DNA of 64,000 nucleotides from an uncultured Duncaniella sp. (GTDB taxonomy: Bacteria > Bacteroidota > Bacteroidia > Bacteroidales > Muribaculaceae). Under the pieces are notes generated by a model that saw nothing but the letters and a program-made list of their open reading frames with translations, was not told the DNA's origin and searched no databases. Shown piece by piece: positions 23,372 through 34,200 of the stretch. The position numbers and the translations under genes are program-made. The stretch lies in contig CAJTMH010000005.1 of the NCBI GenBank assembly GCA_910577255.1, positions 137,386 to 201,385 on the forward strand. The letters are read 5' to 3'. Each line of letters begins with the position of its first letter. The stretch's first letter is position 1.

Positions 23372-24796
23372 TTATTTGTTAGCTGCGTTAATTATTGTAT
23401 CTGTCAAATCCGGTTCATACCAGCTGACATTCTGCCTGTCGAGAAGCCCCATCCACCAAAGACACTTTATGCCTCTGGCTTTGGCATGAGAGATGACATA
23501 ATCGGCATAAGCCATACGTTGGTCGGGATTATCTTTATTCGCCGCACCAAGCTCCCCAAATATTACAGGGATGCCCTGATTGATAAAGCGGGTGGCAACA
23601 CGGTTGATGATTTCATCGACCTCTTTGCGACCGGCGGCAGTAAACTCTGTGGCCGACATATCCTCACTGTCTCCTGCAAATTGCCAAGGACTGTACATGT
23701 GGACCTCGGCGATTATGCGGCGGGGTGTAGGATCGTCAGGCAAACTCCATGCCTCTAACGAGTGGGCATTATGAGTGGCTGCATAGGTGGGAATGGTCAG
23801 ACATCGCCACACATTGTGACCACCGGTATAACGTACCACATCCACAAAAGTCTGCGCAAGTTCAGAAACAAACTCATAGTTCACATCATCAGTGCTGTCC
23901 CAATTCGTGCGACTGTCAAGAATCTCATTGAACGCACCAAAAATCAGTTTCGAGTCATAATCCGCGAAACGAGTCGCTATCTGATGCCACAATTTAGAAT
24001 AGCGATCAAGGATAAAGTCACGGTTGGAAGGATTTGCGCAGAGCCATCCGGCTTCGCCAACGCCGGGCGTGCCCGTGTCGTGGTGCACATTGATGATGCA
24101 ATACATCCCTTCGTCGAGGACATAATTGACCACCTCCTCCACGCGGGCCATCCAAGGTTCCTTCACGTTGCCGTTTGAATCAAGATGTCCCCACCATGTC
24201 ACAGGAACACGTATGGCATTGAATCCTTTCTCCTTGAACGCATGGATCATCTCACGGGTTGCAAGCGGTTGTCCCCAGCATGTCTCCCAAGCGACGATAT
24301 TGTCTGCATCAAACCAATCACCTTGAGCATCCAAAGTATTACCCATATTCCATCCGGCAACAATATCATTTACGACAGCTGCGGCCGTCATTGTGCCCGA
24401 TGAATCCTTTTCGCTCAGTTGTGTAAGAGTGAGCACTGAAGTTTGGCCTCCGCCGGTCAATCTGATATTGGCCTTGCGCGGTTGGTCTCCGGTATTCTCA
24501 TTGATGCTCAGCTTGATGTGTACCTGCTGATATTCCACATCCGGGTCAATAGGAGTCCCTGAAAAATTTGACAGCTCAACCCAGTCGGCATCACACTCCA
24601 GACGCCAATCGACATTGGCATTTACATCAATCATCGCCGTTACAGGAAAACACTCCACTTCATAGTCGGAGAGCTCTACATCAGTACCGACTTTGGTAAA
24701 TTTCACATACGGATTATCAACCGTAGTCACATCATCGTCGCTGCAACTCCATAGGAGTATCGCGGCAAGAAGCGATATTATATATCTGAGTTTCAT
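23372..24796 (-). CDS. BACON-GH5 lipoprotein, endo-beta-glucanase (GH5_4-like)
   Basis: This is a surface endo-glycanase that would cut the polysaccharide before SusCD import. The 474-aa protein has a lipobox ending at Cys18 (LLWSC), a BACON domain (about 30-128) and a GH5 barrel (about 140-470). The barrel shows GWNMGNTLDA (148-157), GFNAIRVPVTWW (191-202), INVHHD (235-240), acid/base Glu291 in FGAFNE, and nucleophile Glu415 in VIFGELGA. The layout equals that of BACON-GH5_4 xyloglucanases and beta-glucanases of gut Bacteroides. That supports a beta-1,4- or mixed-linkage glucan-like backbone in the target, though subfamily assignment is by eye. Confidence 0.9.
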   Translation of the reverse strand: MKLRYIISLLAAILLWSCSDDDVTTVDNPYVKFTKVGTDVELSDYEVECFPVTAMIDVNANVDWRLECDADWVELSNFSGTPIDPDVEYQQVHIKLSINENTGDQPRKANIRLTGGGQTSVLTLTQLSEKDSSGTMTAAAVVNDIVAGWNMGNTLDAQGDWFDADNIVAWETCWGQPLATREMIHAFKEKGFNAIRVPVTWWGHLDSNGNVKEPWMARVEEVVNYVLDEGMYCIINVHHDTGTPGVGEAGWLCANPSNRDFILDRYSKLWHQIATRFADYDSKLIFGAFNEILDSRTNWDSTDDVNYEFVSELAQTFVDVVRYTGGHNVWRCLTIPTYAATHNAHSLEAWSLPDDPTPRRIIAEVHMYSPWQFAGDSEDMSATEFTAAGRKEVDEIINRVATRFINQGIPVIFGELGAANKDNPDQRMAYADYVISHAKARGIKCLWWMGLLDRQNVSWYEPDLTDTIINAANK

Positions 24797-24800
24797 ATTG

Positions 24801-26270
24801 TCAAGGTTTTACGTAAAGACGGAAGTTATCAAGATAGATATGGAAGGTGTGACCAACATCCGAGTGGCGTGTATAGACCATAAAGTTATCTCCACCGGTG
24901 TTAAGAGCGCACCAATCGCCATAGGTGGCTGCATTAGTAAGGTCGGAAGCCGGCACGGCAACAGTAAACCATTCGCCGACAGGAGTATTGCCGCTGATAT
25001 GGTCGGCAATCGGAGTCTGACCGTCATCTCGTCCGTGATGAGTCAGGTCAAGATAGGTGATGCTGAAATGTCCTCCGTTCTGCACTTCATGTTGCAGATA
25101 GACTTCAAAACGCAGCTCAATCTCCGAAGTAGGAGTAGAGGCGGGAATAGCCGTCGGGGATGACATACCGTTGTAATTGGCATTACCCCACCACCAGCCT
25201 ACCTGGCCTTCAAAACCGATATACTCTCCTGAATGAGTTGCAGGTGGCGTTGTCGGTGCTTTGTTGAACTTGCCAACAGTCGATGTGTACCAACCCCAAC
25301 CGTGCGACATCTCATGTCCGTCATAGTCGATGAGCATAAGATCATAGTTATAGACGTTAACCGATGCACGGCCGCCCATCGTATGGAGCGTAAGTTTACC
25401 GCCGTTTTCGGGCAACTGTGGCATTATGAATGAAAGCCAACTTTGATCGGGCGATGTGGTGATCTCCTCGGCCGGAATGGTAAATTCTCCGCAGACATCA
25501 ATGTCAAGCACTTCAAGGAGATTCTTTCCATAGATTGTCACCTTGCTTCCAAGAATCGGGCAATCGCTTGATATATCCGTGATCTCAGGTTCGGCTACAC
25601 CCTTTGCGAATCCATAGTATGCTGTTCCGGCAAAGGCTTTCACTACAATATAACCTTTGTCAACAATGGTTTCTGGCATAGTCACAGTTATATGGTCGCT
25701 CGTTTCATTGACAGTCCAGGACTGCATGGGATAGCACACCACTGTGTCCATATCGGTGAGATATACACTCTCCACCTCATGGAAAAGCGAACCGTAAATA
25801 TCCAACGGTTGGCCGGGGACTACGGCATACGTTCCGTCAGGCAATTCGGTCAATTCCACCTGATAATAGTCTATGACAGGCTCACCGGCGACAACACTGA
25901 AAGCGTATGTGCAAGAACCATGCGAGGTGACGAGACGAATCTCCTTCCTGATGGTTTGATCCTCGCCATAAACAGTCAGGTCACCGGGTACAGTCGCAAT
26001 CAGATGAGTTGAGGTATTGTAGTTGGCATTGAAGCTCACCTCCTGATCATTTATATAAAGGTGTTGCGCGCCGTCCAGATTGTGGCCTACAAGTACAATC
26101 ATATTACCGCGTGTGACAGTAGTGAACAGACTGTCGGCTTTATCCGGGTCGGTGATGCGCACGCCTGTGATTTCAGGCACACCCGACGATGAATTGTCAT
26201 CATCGCTGCACGATGACAATATACCGATCATAAGTGGCAATATCATCATGAACAAATATTTGAGTTTCAT
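24801..26270 (-). CDS. Surface glycan-binding lipoprotein with IPT/TIG domains
   Basis: From the ATG at 26270 the product is 489 aa. The lipobox is GILSSC (Cys21) followed by acidic CSDDDNSSS, an export signal for surface lipoproteins in Bacteroidetes. IPT/TIG-like beta-sandwiches follow (PEITGVRITDPDKADS near 31; ITDISSDCPILGSKVTIYGK near 230). The C-terminal 170 residues contain a likely glycan-binding domain rich in Trp (GQVGWWWGNANYNG). This is the usual SGBP-B layout encoded directly after SusD. It should recruit polysaccharide at the outer face for SusCD and the GH5 enzyme. The frame opens 18 nt earlier without improving the signal. Confidence 0.87.
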   Translation of the reverse strand: MKLKYLFMMILPLMIGILSSCSDDDNSSSGVPEITGVRITDPDKADSLFTTVTRGNMIVLVGHNLDGAQHLYINDQEVSFNANYNTSTHLIATVPGDLTVYGEDQTIRKEIRLVTSHGSCTYAFSVVAGEPVIDYYQVELTELPDGTYAVVPGQPLDIYGSLFHEVESVYLTDMDTVVCYPMQSWTVNETSDHITVTMPETIVDKGYIVVKAFAGTAYYGFAKGVAEPEITDISSDCPILGSKVTIYGKNLLEVLDIDVCGEFTIPAEEITTSPDQSWLSFIMPQLPENGGKLTLHTMGGRASVNVYNYDLMLIDYDGHEMSHGWGWYTSTVGKFNKAPTTPPATHSGEYIGFEGQVGWWWGNANYNGMSSPTAIPASTPTSEIELRFEVYLQHEVQNGGHFSITYLDLTHHGRDDGQTPIADHISGNTPVGEWFTVAVPASDLTNAATYGDWCALNTGGDNFMVYTRHSDVGHTFHIYLDNFRLYVKP

Positions 26271-26290
26271 ATATTGATAGTTAGGCATGG

Positions 26291-27892
26291 TTAATAATAA
26301 GGCTGTGGGGCCACGTTGCGGCTCAGAAGCGGATTCTGAATGACATCGGCCTCAGGGTAAGGAAGAAATACATTGTCATGAGTCATCGTGACAGTGATTT
26401 CGGGATAAGACCATTTATGATCACCCTCATCTTCATAAAATACCATAGTGCCGTCCTTCTCTTTGTACAGAGGTGCGGCGATACCTCTCTGCTGGGCATT
26501 GAAATATGCCATCATCTTTTCAGGCTGCCATTTATACCAGCTCACCATATCAAGCCAGTTGACATATTCCATGGCGAACTCAACACGACGTTCACGGATT
26601 ATATCATCAAATGTAATTTTATCTTTCACAGGAACTTCGGCTCGTTCACGCAGCTTATTGAAGTATTCCAGACCCTCACCACCGGTAAGTTCAGCACTAT
26701 TACCAATACAGGCTTCAGCAAGGGTTAGATAGCAGTCGGCAAGGCGGATGAGATAGGTGTTGAGCGGAGAGTTCATTGACTTGACATAGCCGTCATTGTC
26801 ATCATCAGGACCACCGATAGCACCTTTCTTTATCTTGGCCCAGCTTCCTGTAAATGTATATCCACCATCCGAGATACAGATGTAGGGATAGAATGAGCCC
26901 TTTGTGAAATATGTAGCGTTACGACGGATTGTGTCAGTGCGTTCATACTGCTTGAGCATGTCCATCGGAATGTTGTCCGAACCACCCCACACATTCACGC
27001 CACCTGTAATCTCAGTACCAAAACATAGGTCGGCGTAAAGAGTATTGCAATAATACCATGAGCCGTTGGGTACCCATTGCAGGGCAAGCAGAGACTCCTG
27101 ATTATTGTTGTGCTTATACTTAAATAAATCCGCGTAATCATCCATCAGTTGCAAACCGCTGTTGCGGCATACATCAAGGGCTGTCTGACGGGCCAATTCC
27201 AAGTCTGCCTCATCGCGGGTTGGTTTATCCCAACCTGAACGTGACAGATAGACTTTAGCAAGAAAAGCCTTGGCACTCCATGACGTCGCACGTCCTTTTG
27301 CGGCAGACTCCGGCAGATTTTCGGCAGCAAACGAAAGGTCGTTGATTATGAACCGAAAGATGTCAGATTCAAGATGACGAGGCTGGACTGGATTGTCAAC
27401 TATAGTCTGGTTTTGCTCAAAGAGAATCACAGGCCCCCACATACGCAGCAGGTAGAAGTAGGCGATACCGCGCATCAGACGAGCCTCGCCAAGTGCCGTG
27501 AGTTTTGCTTTCTCAGTGACATCCGCACTGCATTTTGTTGAGACAGCATCAATCACCGAATTGCTCATGACTACGACGGAATACAATCCTTGCCAAGCCT
27601 TGACAAGATGTCCGTCAAGTGCTGTGACCTGATTCAATCCCCATTGAGGATCTTGATACTTATTATAATGCTCATTAGCTCTCACACTGCCAACAAGGTG
27701 AATGGCACGCTCGTGGTAATCAAACCAGCAGCGGTTGTAGAGAGAGGCAGTCGCGGCCTGAAGTGCGGCGTCACTGACATAGAATGTTTCCTCCACATAG
27801 TTACCCTGCGGTTGCCGGTCAAGGAAATCGTCGCTGCATGATGTGCAGATTCCCATGACAACTCCAAGAGCGATATATTTAAAGAGTTTCAT
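26291..27892 (-). CDS. susD: SusD/RagB-family nutrient-binding lipoprotein
   Basis: The 533-aa lipoprotein (lipobox CTSC, Cys19) is the lid of the SusCD outer-membrane importer. Family features are the N-terminal DDFLDRQPQGNY, the TPR-type helices with AKLTALGEARLMRGIAYFYL and LRMWGPVILFEQN (about 140-170), ATSWSAKAFLAKVYLSRSGW (about 203-222) and the C-terminal region NPLLSRNVAPQPYY. It follows SusC by 11 bp, the invariant order of these pairs. Ligand specificity cannot be read from the sequence. Confidence 0.95.
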   Translation of the reverse strand: MKLFKYIALGVVMGICTSCSDDFLDRQPQGNYVEETFYVSDAALQAATASLYNRCWFDYHERAIHLVGSVRANEHYNKYQDPQWGLNQVTALDGHLVKAWQGLYSVVVMSNSVIDAVSTKCSADVTEKAKLTALGEARLMRGIAYFYLLRMWGPVILFEQNQTIVDNPVQPRHLESDIFRFIINDLSFAAENLPESAAKGRATSWSAKAFLAKVYLSRSGWDKPTRDEADLELARQTALDVCRNSGLQLMDDYADLFKYKHNNNQESLLALQWVPNGSWYYCNTLYADLCFGTEITGGVNVWGGSDNIPMDMLKQYERTDTIRRNATYFTKGSFYPYICISDGGYTFTGSWAKIKKGAIGGPDDDNDGYVKSMNSPLNTYLIRLADCYLTLAEACIGNSAELTGGEGLEYFNKLRERAEVPVKDKITFDDIIRERRVEFAMEYVNWLDMVSWYKWQPEKMMAYFNAQQRGIAAPLYKEKDGTMVFYEDEGDHKWSYPEITVTMTHDNVFLPYPEADVIQNPLLSRNVAPQPYY

Positions 27893-27903
27893 ATCGGACT
27901 GAT

Positions 27904-30900
27904 TTAAAAGTTAATGTTTAGGCCCAAGGTGTAGATGCGCTGGGTCGGATAGCGGGCATGATCTATACCTCGGAGGAGCACACCCTGATTATAGGCTCCG
28001 ATTTCAGGGTCATATCCATCATACCCGGTAATGGTGAAGGGATTCTGTATGTTGACATACAGGCGCAGACGCTCGATTGAAGCCTTGCGTGTGATTGATC
28101 CAGGCAAGGTATAGCCAACAACAATATTCTTTACACGGAGATATGAAGCATCCTCGACAAAACGGTCGCTGACACGGTTATTGTTGTTCAGGTCAGCAGG
28201 CCATACACGCTGTATGGTGGCTGTCGAAGCGTTTGTAACATGATAATTGGTGAAATCATCACCGCCATCCGGGTCAATCTTACCGGCTACCGCATGGTTG
28301 GCGACCTCTTTCAACCGGCCACCGGCATTGGGAGATGGATTGGCATATTTCTGACGTATGTAGTTAAATACCTTATTACCAACCACAGCATGAAGGAATA
28401 TGCTTGCGTCAAAATCACGCCATGTGAAATTGTTGGTGAAGCCAAGCGTGAATTTAGGCTCAGGATTACCTATGTAAGTGCGGTCTTTCTCATCTATCAC
28501 GCCATCGTTATTTAAATCTTCAAACAGGAAGTCGCCATACCATACGCTGCCTTCACCTATGCTTTGGTCGGTGGGGAGAGCCACGATCTTATGGTTGCCA
28601 CTCGCATCAAGCAGATAGTTTCCATCATGGTCTTTCTGATAAAAATCCTCAGGATTGGTAATCATACCCTTGACTTTATATCCATAGAATTGAGCCAGCG
28701 GTTCGCCGACCTGAGTATAGGTATATGTCGTGCGGTTAATGTCTCCTTGAATACCTGATGATTCGGTGTTAAGTTTCGTCACCTTATTCCGATTGAGCGA
28801 GAACGTCAGGCTCGATGACCACTGAAAAGTACGGTTACTGACGTTTATCGTATTGAGGGTAAACTCGAAACCCTTGTTCAACAGTGCACCCGTATTAATC
28901 CACGGAGCAGTGATGATATTCTCACCACCTTTACCGTAATAAGGCAAAGCTGCTTTCATGAGCAGATTGTCGGTCTTTTTATAGTAAGCATCTACTATAA
29001 ATTCAAGACGGTTATTGAAAAGCGCGAGGTCAATACCGACATTATAGGAATTGGTCTTTTCCCATTTCAGATTGGCATTGGGATAATTGCCCACATGAAA
29101 TCCCGACCCCCATATGGTCTCGTCGGAGGTCATTGATGCGCCATAGGCGAAATTTCCAGCGTTCTGGTTTCCGACCAAGCCCCATCCGAGTCGCAGTTTC
29201 AAAGAATTGACCACATCGACATCTCGCAGGAAGCTCTCGTTCTTGATTCGCCATGCCAATGCCACCGATGGGAACCAGCCCCAACGGTTGTTAGGACCGA
29301 AAGCCGATGATCCGTCAGCACGTAAGGTTGCGGTGAGCAGATAACGGTCATCCCATGAATAGTTTATACGGCCATAGTATGACTCTATGGCCCAGTCACT
29401 CTTGTTACTTGCATTTTTAGCTGTAAGTGCATCGCCGGGATCAAGTTCCGGGACTGAGTTGATGAAGTAATTGTCTCGCTGTCCCCAAAGTGTCTCCCAT
29501 GTGCCCTGCTGGGCCTCATGGCCGGCCATGGCCTGAATATGATTCTTGCCAAAATCACGCGTCCATGTCAGATAGGTCTTAAAGGATGAATAAGTACTGT
29601 TATTTGCACGGCGTTGGCTTTGGGCGACCTGAGTATATGTAGGATATTCATATACCGGCTGATAGTAATACCAGTTGTTATAGTTGAAGTTACCACCATA
29701 TTCCACACGTATGTCAAAACCATAAGGCAGTATTATATTGGCATACAGGTTATAGTTAAGATCAAGCCCCTTGTTGTAATTCTCACGCATGAGAGCCTCT
29801 GCTACAGGGTTGGAGAAGTATATTCCGTAATCATTCACTTCGGCCATACCCCACGATCCGTCAGGATTTCTGGCCGGGACTTCGGGCAACTGGCTCAATG
29901 CAGTGGTTATTACACTTGTATTATCGATTGTATTGTTCTTCTTTGTTCTTGATGCCGAGAGATTTGCTCCTACTTTAAGCCATTTGGCTATATTAGTATC
30001 AATGTTTGTGCGCAAATTGAATCGCTCGAAATCTGACCCGATGGCTATACCGTCCTGCGACATATAGCCGCCGGAGATAGAGTAAAGAGTTTTCTCGCTG
30101 CCACCTGAAACATTTATTTGATGCGATGTCATCATGGCTGTGCGGAATATCTCGCCCTGCCAGTCAGTGCCTTCGCCGAGAATTGAGGGGTCGGCGAACT
30201 CCTCGCGCCATCCCCAGCCCAACACGTCACTGCGATGATTCATATATTCGGCATATTCCCTGAGATTCAACACATCGAGTTTTTTGGGGAGCTGCTGCCA
30301 ACCGACATAACCGTCATAACTCACCTTGGTTTTGCCGGCTTTACCTTGCTTGGTGGTAATAAGCACAACGCCATTGCTCGCACGCGAACCGTAAATAGCT
30401 GTGGCGGAGGCATCTTTAAGCACCTCCATACTTTCTATATCGGAAGGGCTCAGAGATGACAATGCGCTTGAATTTCCATCAGTCTGACCAGAGACGGCAA
30501 TACCGTCAATCACATACAGCGGCTCATTGCCATTGAGCGAGTTGAGACCGCGGATGCTTACCGAAATACCACCGCCCGGAGCTCCTGAATTATTAGTCAC
30601 ATTCACACCGGCAGCTTTGCCCTGCAATGCCTGATCAACTGAAGTGGCGATATTCTTGCGCAATTCGTCACCGGTAACTGAGACCACCGAGCCTGTGATG
30701 TCACTGCGTTTCATTGTTCCGTAGCCTACCACCACAACCTCGTCAAGCATCTGAGTGTCCTCTTGAAGTGTTACATCATAGGTAGTACGATTAGGAGAGA
30801 TCTTAAAAGTTTGTTCCACATATCCGATATAGGATACAATAACTGTCGCTCCTGAAGGGGCTGAGAGTGAGAACTGTCCGTCAGCATCGGTCGATACACC

Positions 30901-31056
30901 CTGCGGTGATTTCTTGAGCCTGACAGTCGCGCCAATCAACGGTTCCCCATCGGTTGCTGATGTGACTGTCCCGTGTATCTTCACTTCATTTTGTGAGTAA
31001 AGTGTCAGCGGAAGCAACATCAGACAAAGAATCAGACTGCGGATGCGATTCCTCAT
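27904..31056 (-). CDS. susC: SusC/RagA-family TonB-dependent outer-membrane transporter
   Basis: This is the outer-membrane channel that imports oligosaccharides with SusD using TonB energy. From the ATG at 31056 the product is 1050 aa. It has a signal peptide (RSLILCLMLLPLTLYSQ), an N-terminal carboxypeptidase-regulatory-like domain (VKIHGTVTSATDGEPLIGAT), the TonB-box-like DEVVVVGYG, a plug domain (DQALQGKAAGVNVTNNSGAP, PLYVIDGIAVSG) and a long beta-barrel ending YTLGLNINF. An ATG 33 nt upstream (31089) is also possible but lengthens the signal n-region. It heads the leftward cargo operon and is probably activated by the adjacent hybrid two-component regulator. Confidence 0.95.
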   Translation of the reverse strand: MRNRIRSLILCLMLLPLTLYSQNEVKIHGTVTSATDGEPLIGATVRLKKSPQGVSTDADGQFSLSAPSGATVIVSYIGYVEQTFKISPNRTTYDVTLQEDTQMLDEVVVVGYGTMKRSDITGSVVSVTGDELRKNIATSVDQALQGKAAGVNVTNNSGAPGGGISVSIRGLNSLNGNEPLYVIDGIAVSGQTDGNSSALSSLSPSDIESMEVLKDASATAIYGSRASNGVVLITTKQGKAGKTKVSYDGYVGWQQLPKKLDVLNLREYAEYMNHRSDVLGWGWREEFADPSILGEGTDWQGEIFRTAMMTSHQINVSGGSEKTLYSISGGYMSQDGIAIGSDFERFNLRTNIDTNIAKWLKVGANLSASRTKKNNTIDNTSVITTALSQLPEVPARNPDGSWGMAEVNDYGIYFSNPVAEALMRENYNKGLDLNYNLYANIILPYGFDIRVEYGGNFNYNNWYYYQPVYEYPTYTQVAQSQRRANNSTYSSFKTYLTWTRDFGKNHIQAMAGHEAQQGTWETLWGQRDNYFINSVPELDPGDALTAKNASNKSDWAIESYYGRINYSWDDRYLLTATLRADGSSAFGPNNRWGWFPSVALAWRIKNESFLRDVDVVNSLKLRLGWGLVGNQNAGNFAYGASMTSDETIWGSGFHVGNYPNANLKWEKTNSYNVGIDLALFNNRLEFIVDAYYKKTDNLLMKAALPYYGKGGENIITAPWINTGALLNKGFEFTLNTINVSNRTFQWSSSLTFSLNRNKVTKLNTESSGIQGDINRTTYTYTQVGEPLAQFYGYKVKGMITNPEDFYQKDHDGNYLLDASGNHKIVALPTDQSIGEGSVWYGDFLFEDLNNDGVIDEKDRTYIGNPEPKFTLGFTNNFTWRDFDASIFLHAVVGNKVFNYIRQKYANPSPNAGGRLKEVANHAVAGKIDPDGGDDFTNYHVTNASTATIQRVWPADLNNNNRVSDRFVEDASYLRVKNIVVGYTLPGSITRKASIERLRLYVNIQNPFTITGYDGYDPEIGAYNQGVLLRGIDHARYPTQRIYTLGLNINF

Positions 31057-31089
31057 CTGAAGGTAAGGGTAAGGTTTGTTCTGCGTCAT

Positions 31090-31291
31090 GGTTGCATGAA
31101 ATTAGATTTTGATTGAATTACCGGCAAAATTATATTTCGGGAAATATTCCGAAGTTGAAAGATTGCTAATTTTGGTTTGTGATTATCCAGTTAACACAAT
31201 CGGGTTTGCAGCCGTCTATTTTTGGTTTGATTTTTGCTAAAAAGCATATTTACAGTCTATCTTACAGCGGTATTTTCCGTATATTTGTGAC
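31090..31291. promoter_or_regulatory. Divergent PUL promoter region
   Basis: Leftward, TAATTTTG (31132-31125 on minus) is a -7 box for susC without a TTTG at -33, as expected of an activated promoter. Next to it is an inverted repeat TTCGG-N8-CCGAA (31136-31153). A 10-bp direct repeat TTTTGGTTTG occurs at 31170-31179 and 31220-31229, exactly 50 bp apart, a candidate regulator site. Rightward, TATATTTG (31280-31287) ends 4 nt before the regulator ATG, and a second TAATTTTG lies at 31167-31174. Confidence 0.55.
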
Positions 31292-34200
31292 ATGGTAACT
31301 ATTCGTCACATATTGTTTACACTTTTTGCTGTGCTTGCATTTACTTTGGAAGTCTCCGGGCGAGACACCACTGTGAAGCACTACAATGTCTCTACCGGGC
31401 TTAGTGGAGACCGAATCTTTTCTCTTGCACAGGACAGCCTCGGTTTCATCTGGTGTGCCTCCCATTGGGGTATAGACCGGCTGGATGGAAGAAGTGTTAA
31501 AACCTATTACCCTCAACACAATGGAGAGACAGTCAACCTGTATTCACATCAGACAAGGATATGTACATCCGGCAAGTATGTGTATGTAGCGACACAAAAT
31601 GGATTCATATTCCGCTTTGATCCATATTCCGACTCTTTCAAAGAAGTTGTTGATCTTAGCGAGACAATAAGTGACAGAGAGTTTGTGCAGAATGACTTGT
31701 TCATAGACAACCGTGGGGATTTGTATATGGCTACTTCGGATGGACTATATAAGTATTCCGCTAAGAGAGGCATTGAAACCATAGATGATTCTCACCCCGT
31801 AACCGGTATTATCGGTGATGGAAACGGCACAGTGTATTATGCTGTCAAAAACATACTCTGCTGTTATTCTTCGGGAATATCGCAGCCGGCAGTCCAATGT
31901 GATGAATCAATCAAAACCTTGCATTATATGGGACGGCGCGTCTATATTGGCACTTATGGTGGCAGTCTCTATATATACGATGAAAATGCTGACGAACTTA
32001 TAAAATCAAAAGCTCTTGACCGTAAGGTACATATAACATCCATATCTAACGGACGTCCCGGAGAATTGTTGATAGGTACTGACGGTGCAGGATGCCATGT
32101 ATATGATATTCATGCCGACTCCATAGTGCGGACATTTTCCAACACATCCGGCACAAACGATGATGGCCTGTCAATATCGGGCAATTCCGTCATGGATGTC
32201 CTGAGCGATCGGGACGACAATGTATGGATTGCAACTTTCAGCGGGGCTATTTCAATGATTCCAAGTGGTAGAAGCCACTGTCGTGTGATATATCCTCCAT
32301 CAGCAGCCAATATCAGTAATGCAATGATGGTGCAACGAAACGGTACAGTCTGTTATGCTTCCGACGATGGTGTCTATACCTATGAGCCCACACTCAACAA
32401 ATGGCATCTTTACGCTGCAACTATGTCTCCAAAAGGCCCGATATTGAATCTTGATGAAGACAAAGAGGGCAACCTTTGGGCCGGAGGTTTCGGCTGCGGT
32501 ATATTAAAAATCAATCCATTGTCCGGGGAAGCGAATCAATATACCAAAGATAAACCACTATTTGGTACGCCCCTTAACAGCGATTATATTGCAAGTTTGA
32601 CAGTACATGGCAATAAATTATGGCTTGGCAGCTACTCCGATGGGAAACTGATGGAATATGATCTTGACTCAAAGCAGGTCAAAACATATAACATACCTGA
32701 TGTACATTCCATTACAATCATCGAAGATAATATCGTTGTATGCGGACAATCCATTCAGTTTACATTGCTGAATCCAATGACCGGTGAAGTTAAAGTTGTG
32801 CCAACCAATGTCGCAATAAACGATATACTCTCGGTTAATGGAACCATATGGCTTGCTACATCCGGCAAAGGTATTTTGACCTATGATGTGAAGGCCGATA
32901 TTCTTGCCGATTTATCATCAAATATCCCGGAGATGCGTTACATCATGGCAATGGAATATTCCGGGAATGACAATGTTGTATATCTGACTACTCAGAAACA
33001 ATTCTACAAAGTTGATGTCAACTCAGGCAAAGTCTCGGATGTCGGACGAATTGCGGGATTGAGTCCTATGACATTCAACGAACGTGCCATGTGCATGTTG
33101 TCACCCACACGTCTCCTTTTAGGCTCTTCAAGATATGCTATGGAGGTTGACATCAGCAATGACATTTCGAAGAGGAACATTCCCTATATATATTTCAGCG
33201 ATCTTAAAGTAGCGTATTCCGAAATTGCGCCCAAAGATGACAATACCATCTTGCCCGCCTCGCTTGACTGCATCGACAGGCTCGATCTCCCATATGGTCA
33301 GAACTCCTTTTCAATAGGTTTCTCTATGGTTGATTTCCGTGAGTCCAGCTTCCTTGAATTTGAATATCGGTTGACTCCTTTTGAGGATGAATGGATTAGC
33401 GAGACGGACTATCGAGCCAGTTATACAAATGTACCATCGGGGAAATATGTATTCCAACTACGTCTGAAAGATAATCGGACCGACGAGATAGTGGCCCAAA
33501 AAGATTTATCCATCCATATAGATGGCCCTGTGTGGACTAAACCGTGGATGTACGTGATATATCTTATTATTGCGATACTGCTGGGATGGCTGATAATTCG
33601 TCTGGTCAAAAGCAGGTTGAAACAGTCCTATTCCGAGGAAAAGATGAAACTGTTCACCGAGATGGCACATGAACTGCGTACCCCGGTAGCACTCATAAAA
33701 GCTCCGTTGAGCGAACTGGCCGATAACAAGAGTCTTTCGGATGAAAACCGTGCCACTCTTGAGATTGCCATACGTAATACAGACCGACTGCATGAACTGA
33801 CCACACAACTGATGGATTTTCAGAAAGCGGATGCAAACGCCATGATACTCAATAGCTCGACTGTTGACATTCATGAGTTCATCACCATGCGGCTTGGCCC
33901 GTGGGAATACAGGGCTAAACAAAAGGGGCTCGATTTTTGCACCGACATAGAGCGTCTGCACGGTGTCGTGACCGCTGTTGATATGTCAAAAATGGAAGCA
34001 ATACTCACCAATCTGCTTTCAAACGCTATAAAATACACCGACAATGGCACTGTCACAGTCAAAGGCTGGCAGGAAGATGATTTCTATTGCATCTCTGTAT
34101 CTGATACAGGCATCGGTATTCCGGCCAATGAGTTGAAACACTTGTTCCGCCAATTCTTCCGGGCACGCAATGCAAGAAAATCACAAGTAGGTGGCACCGG

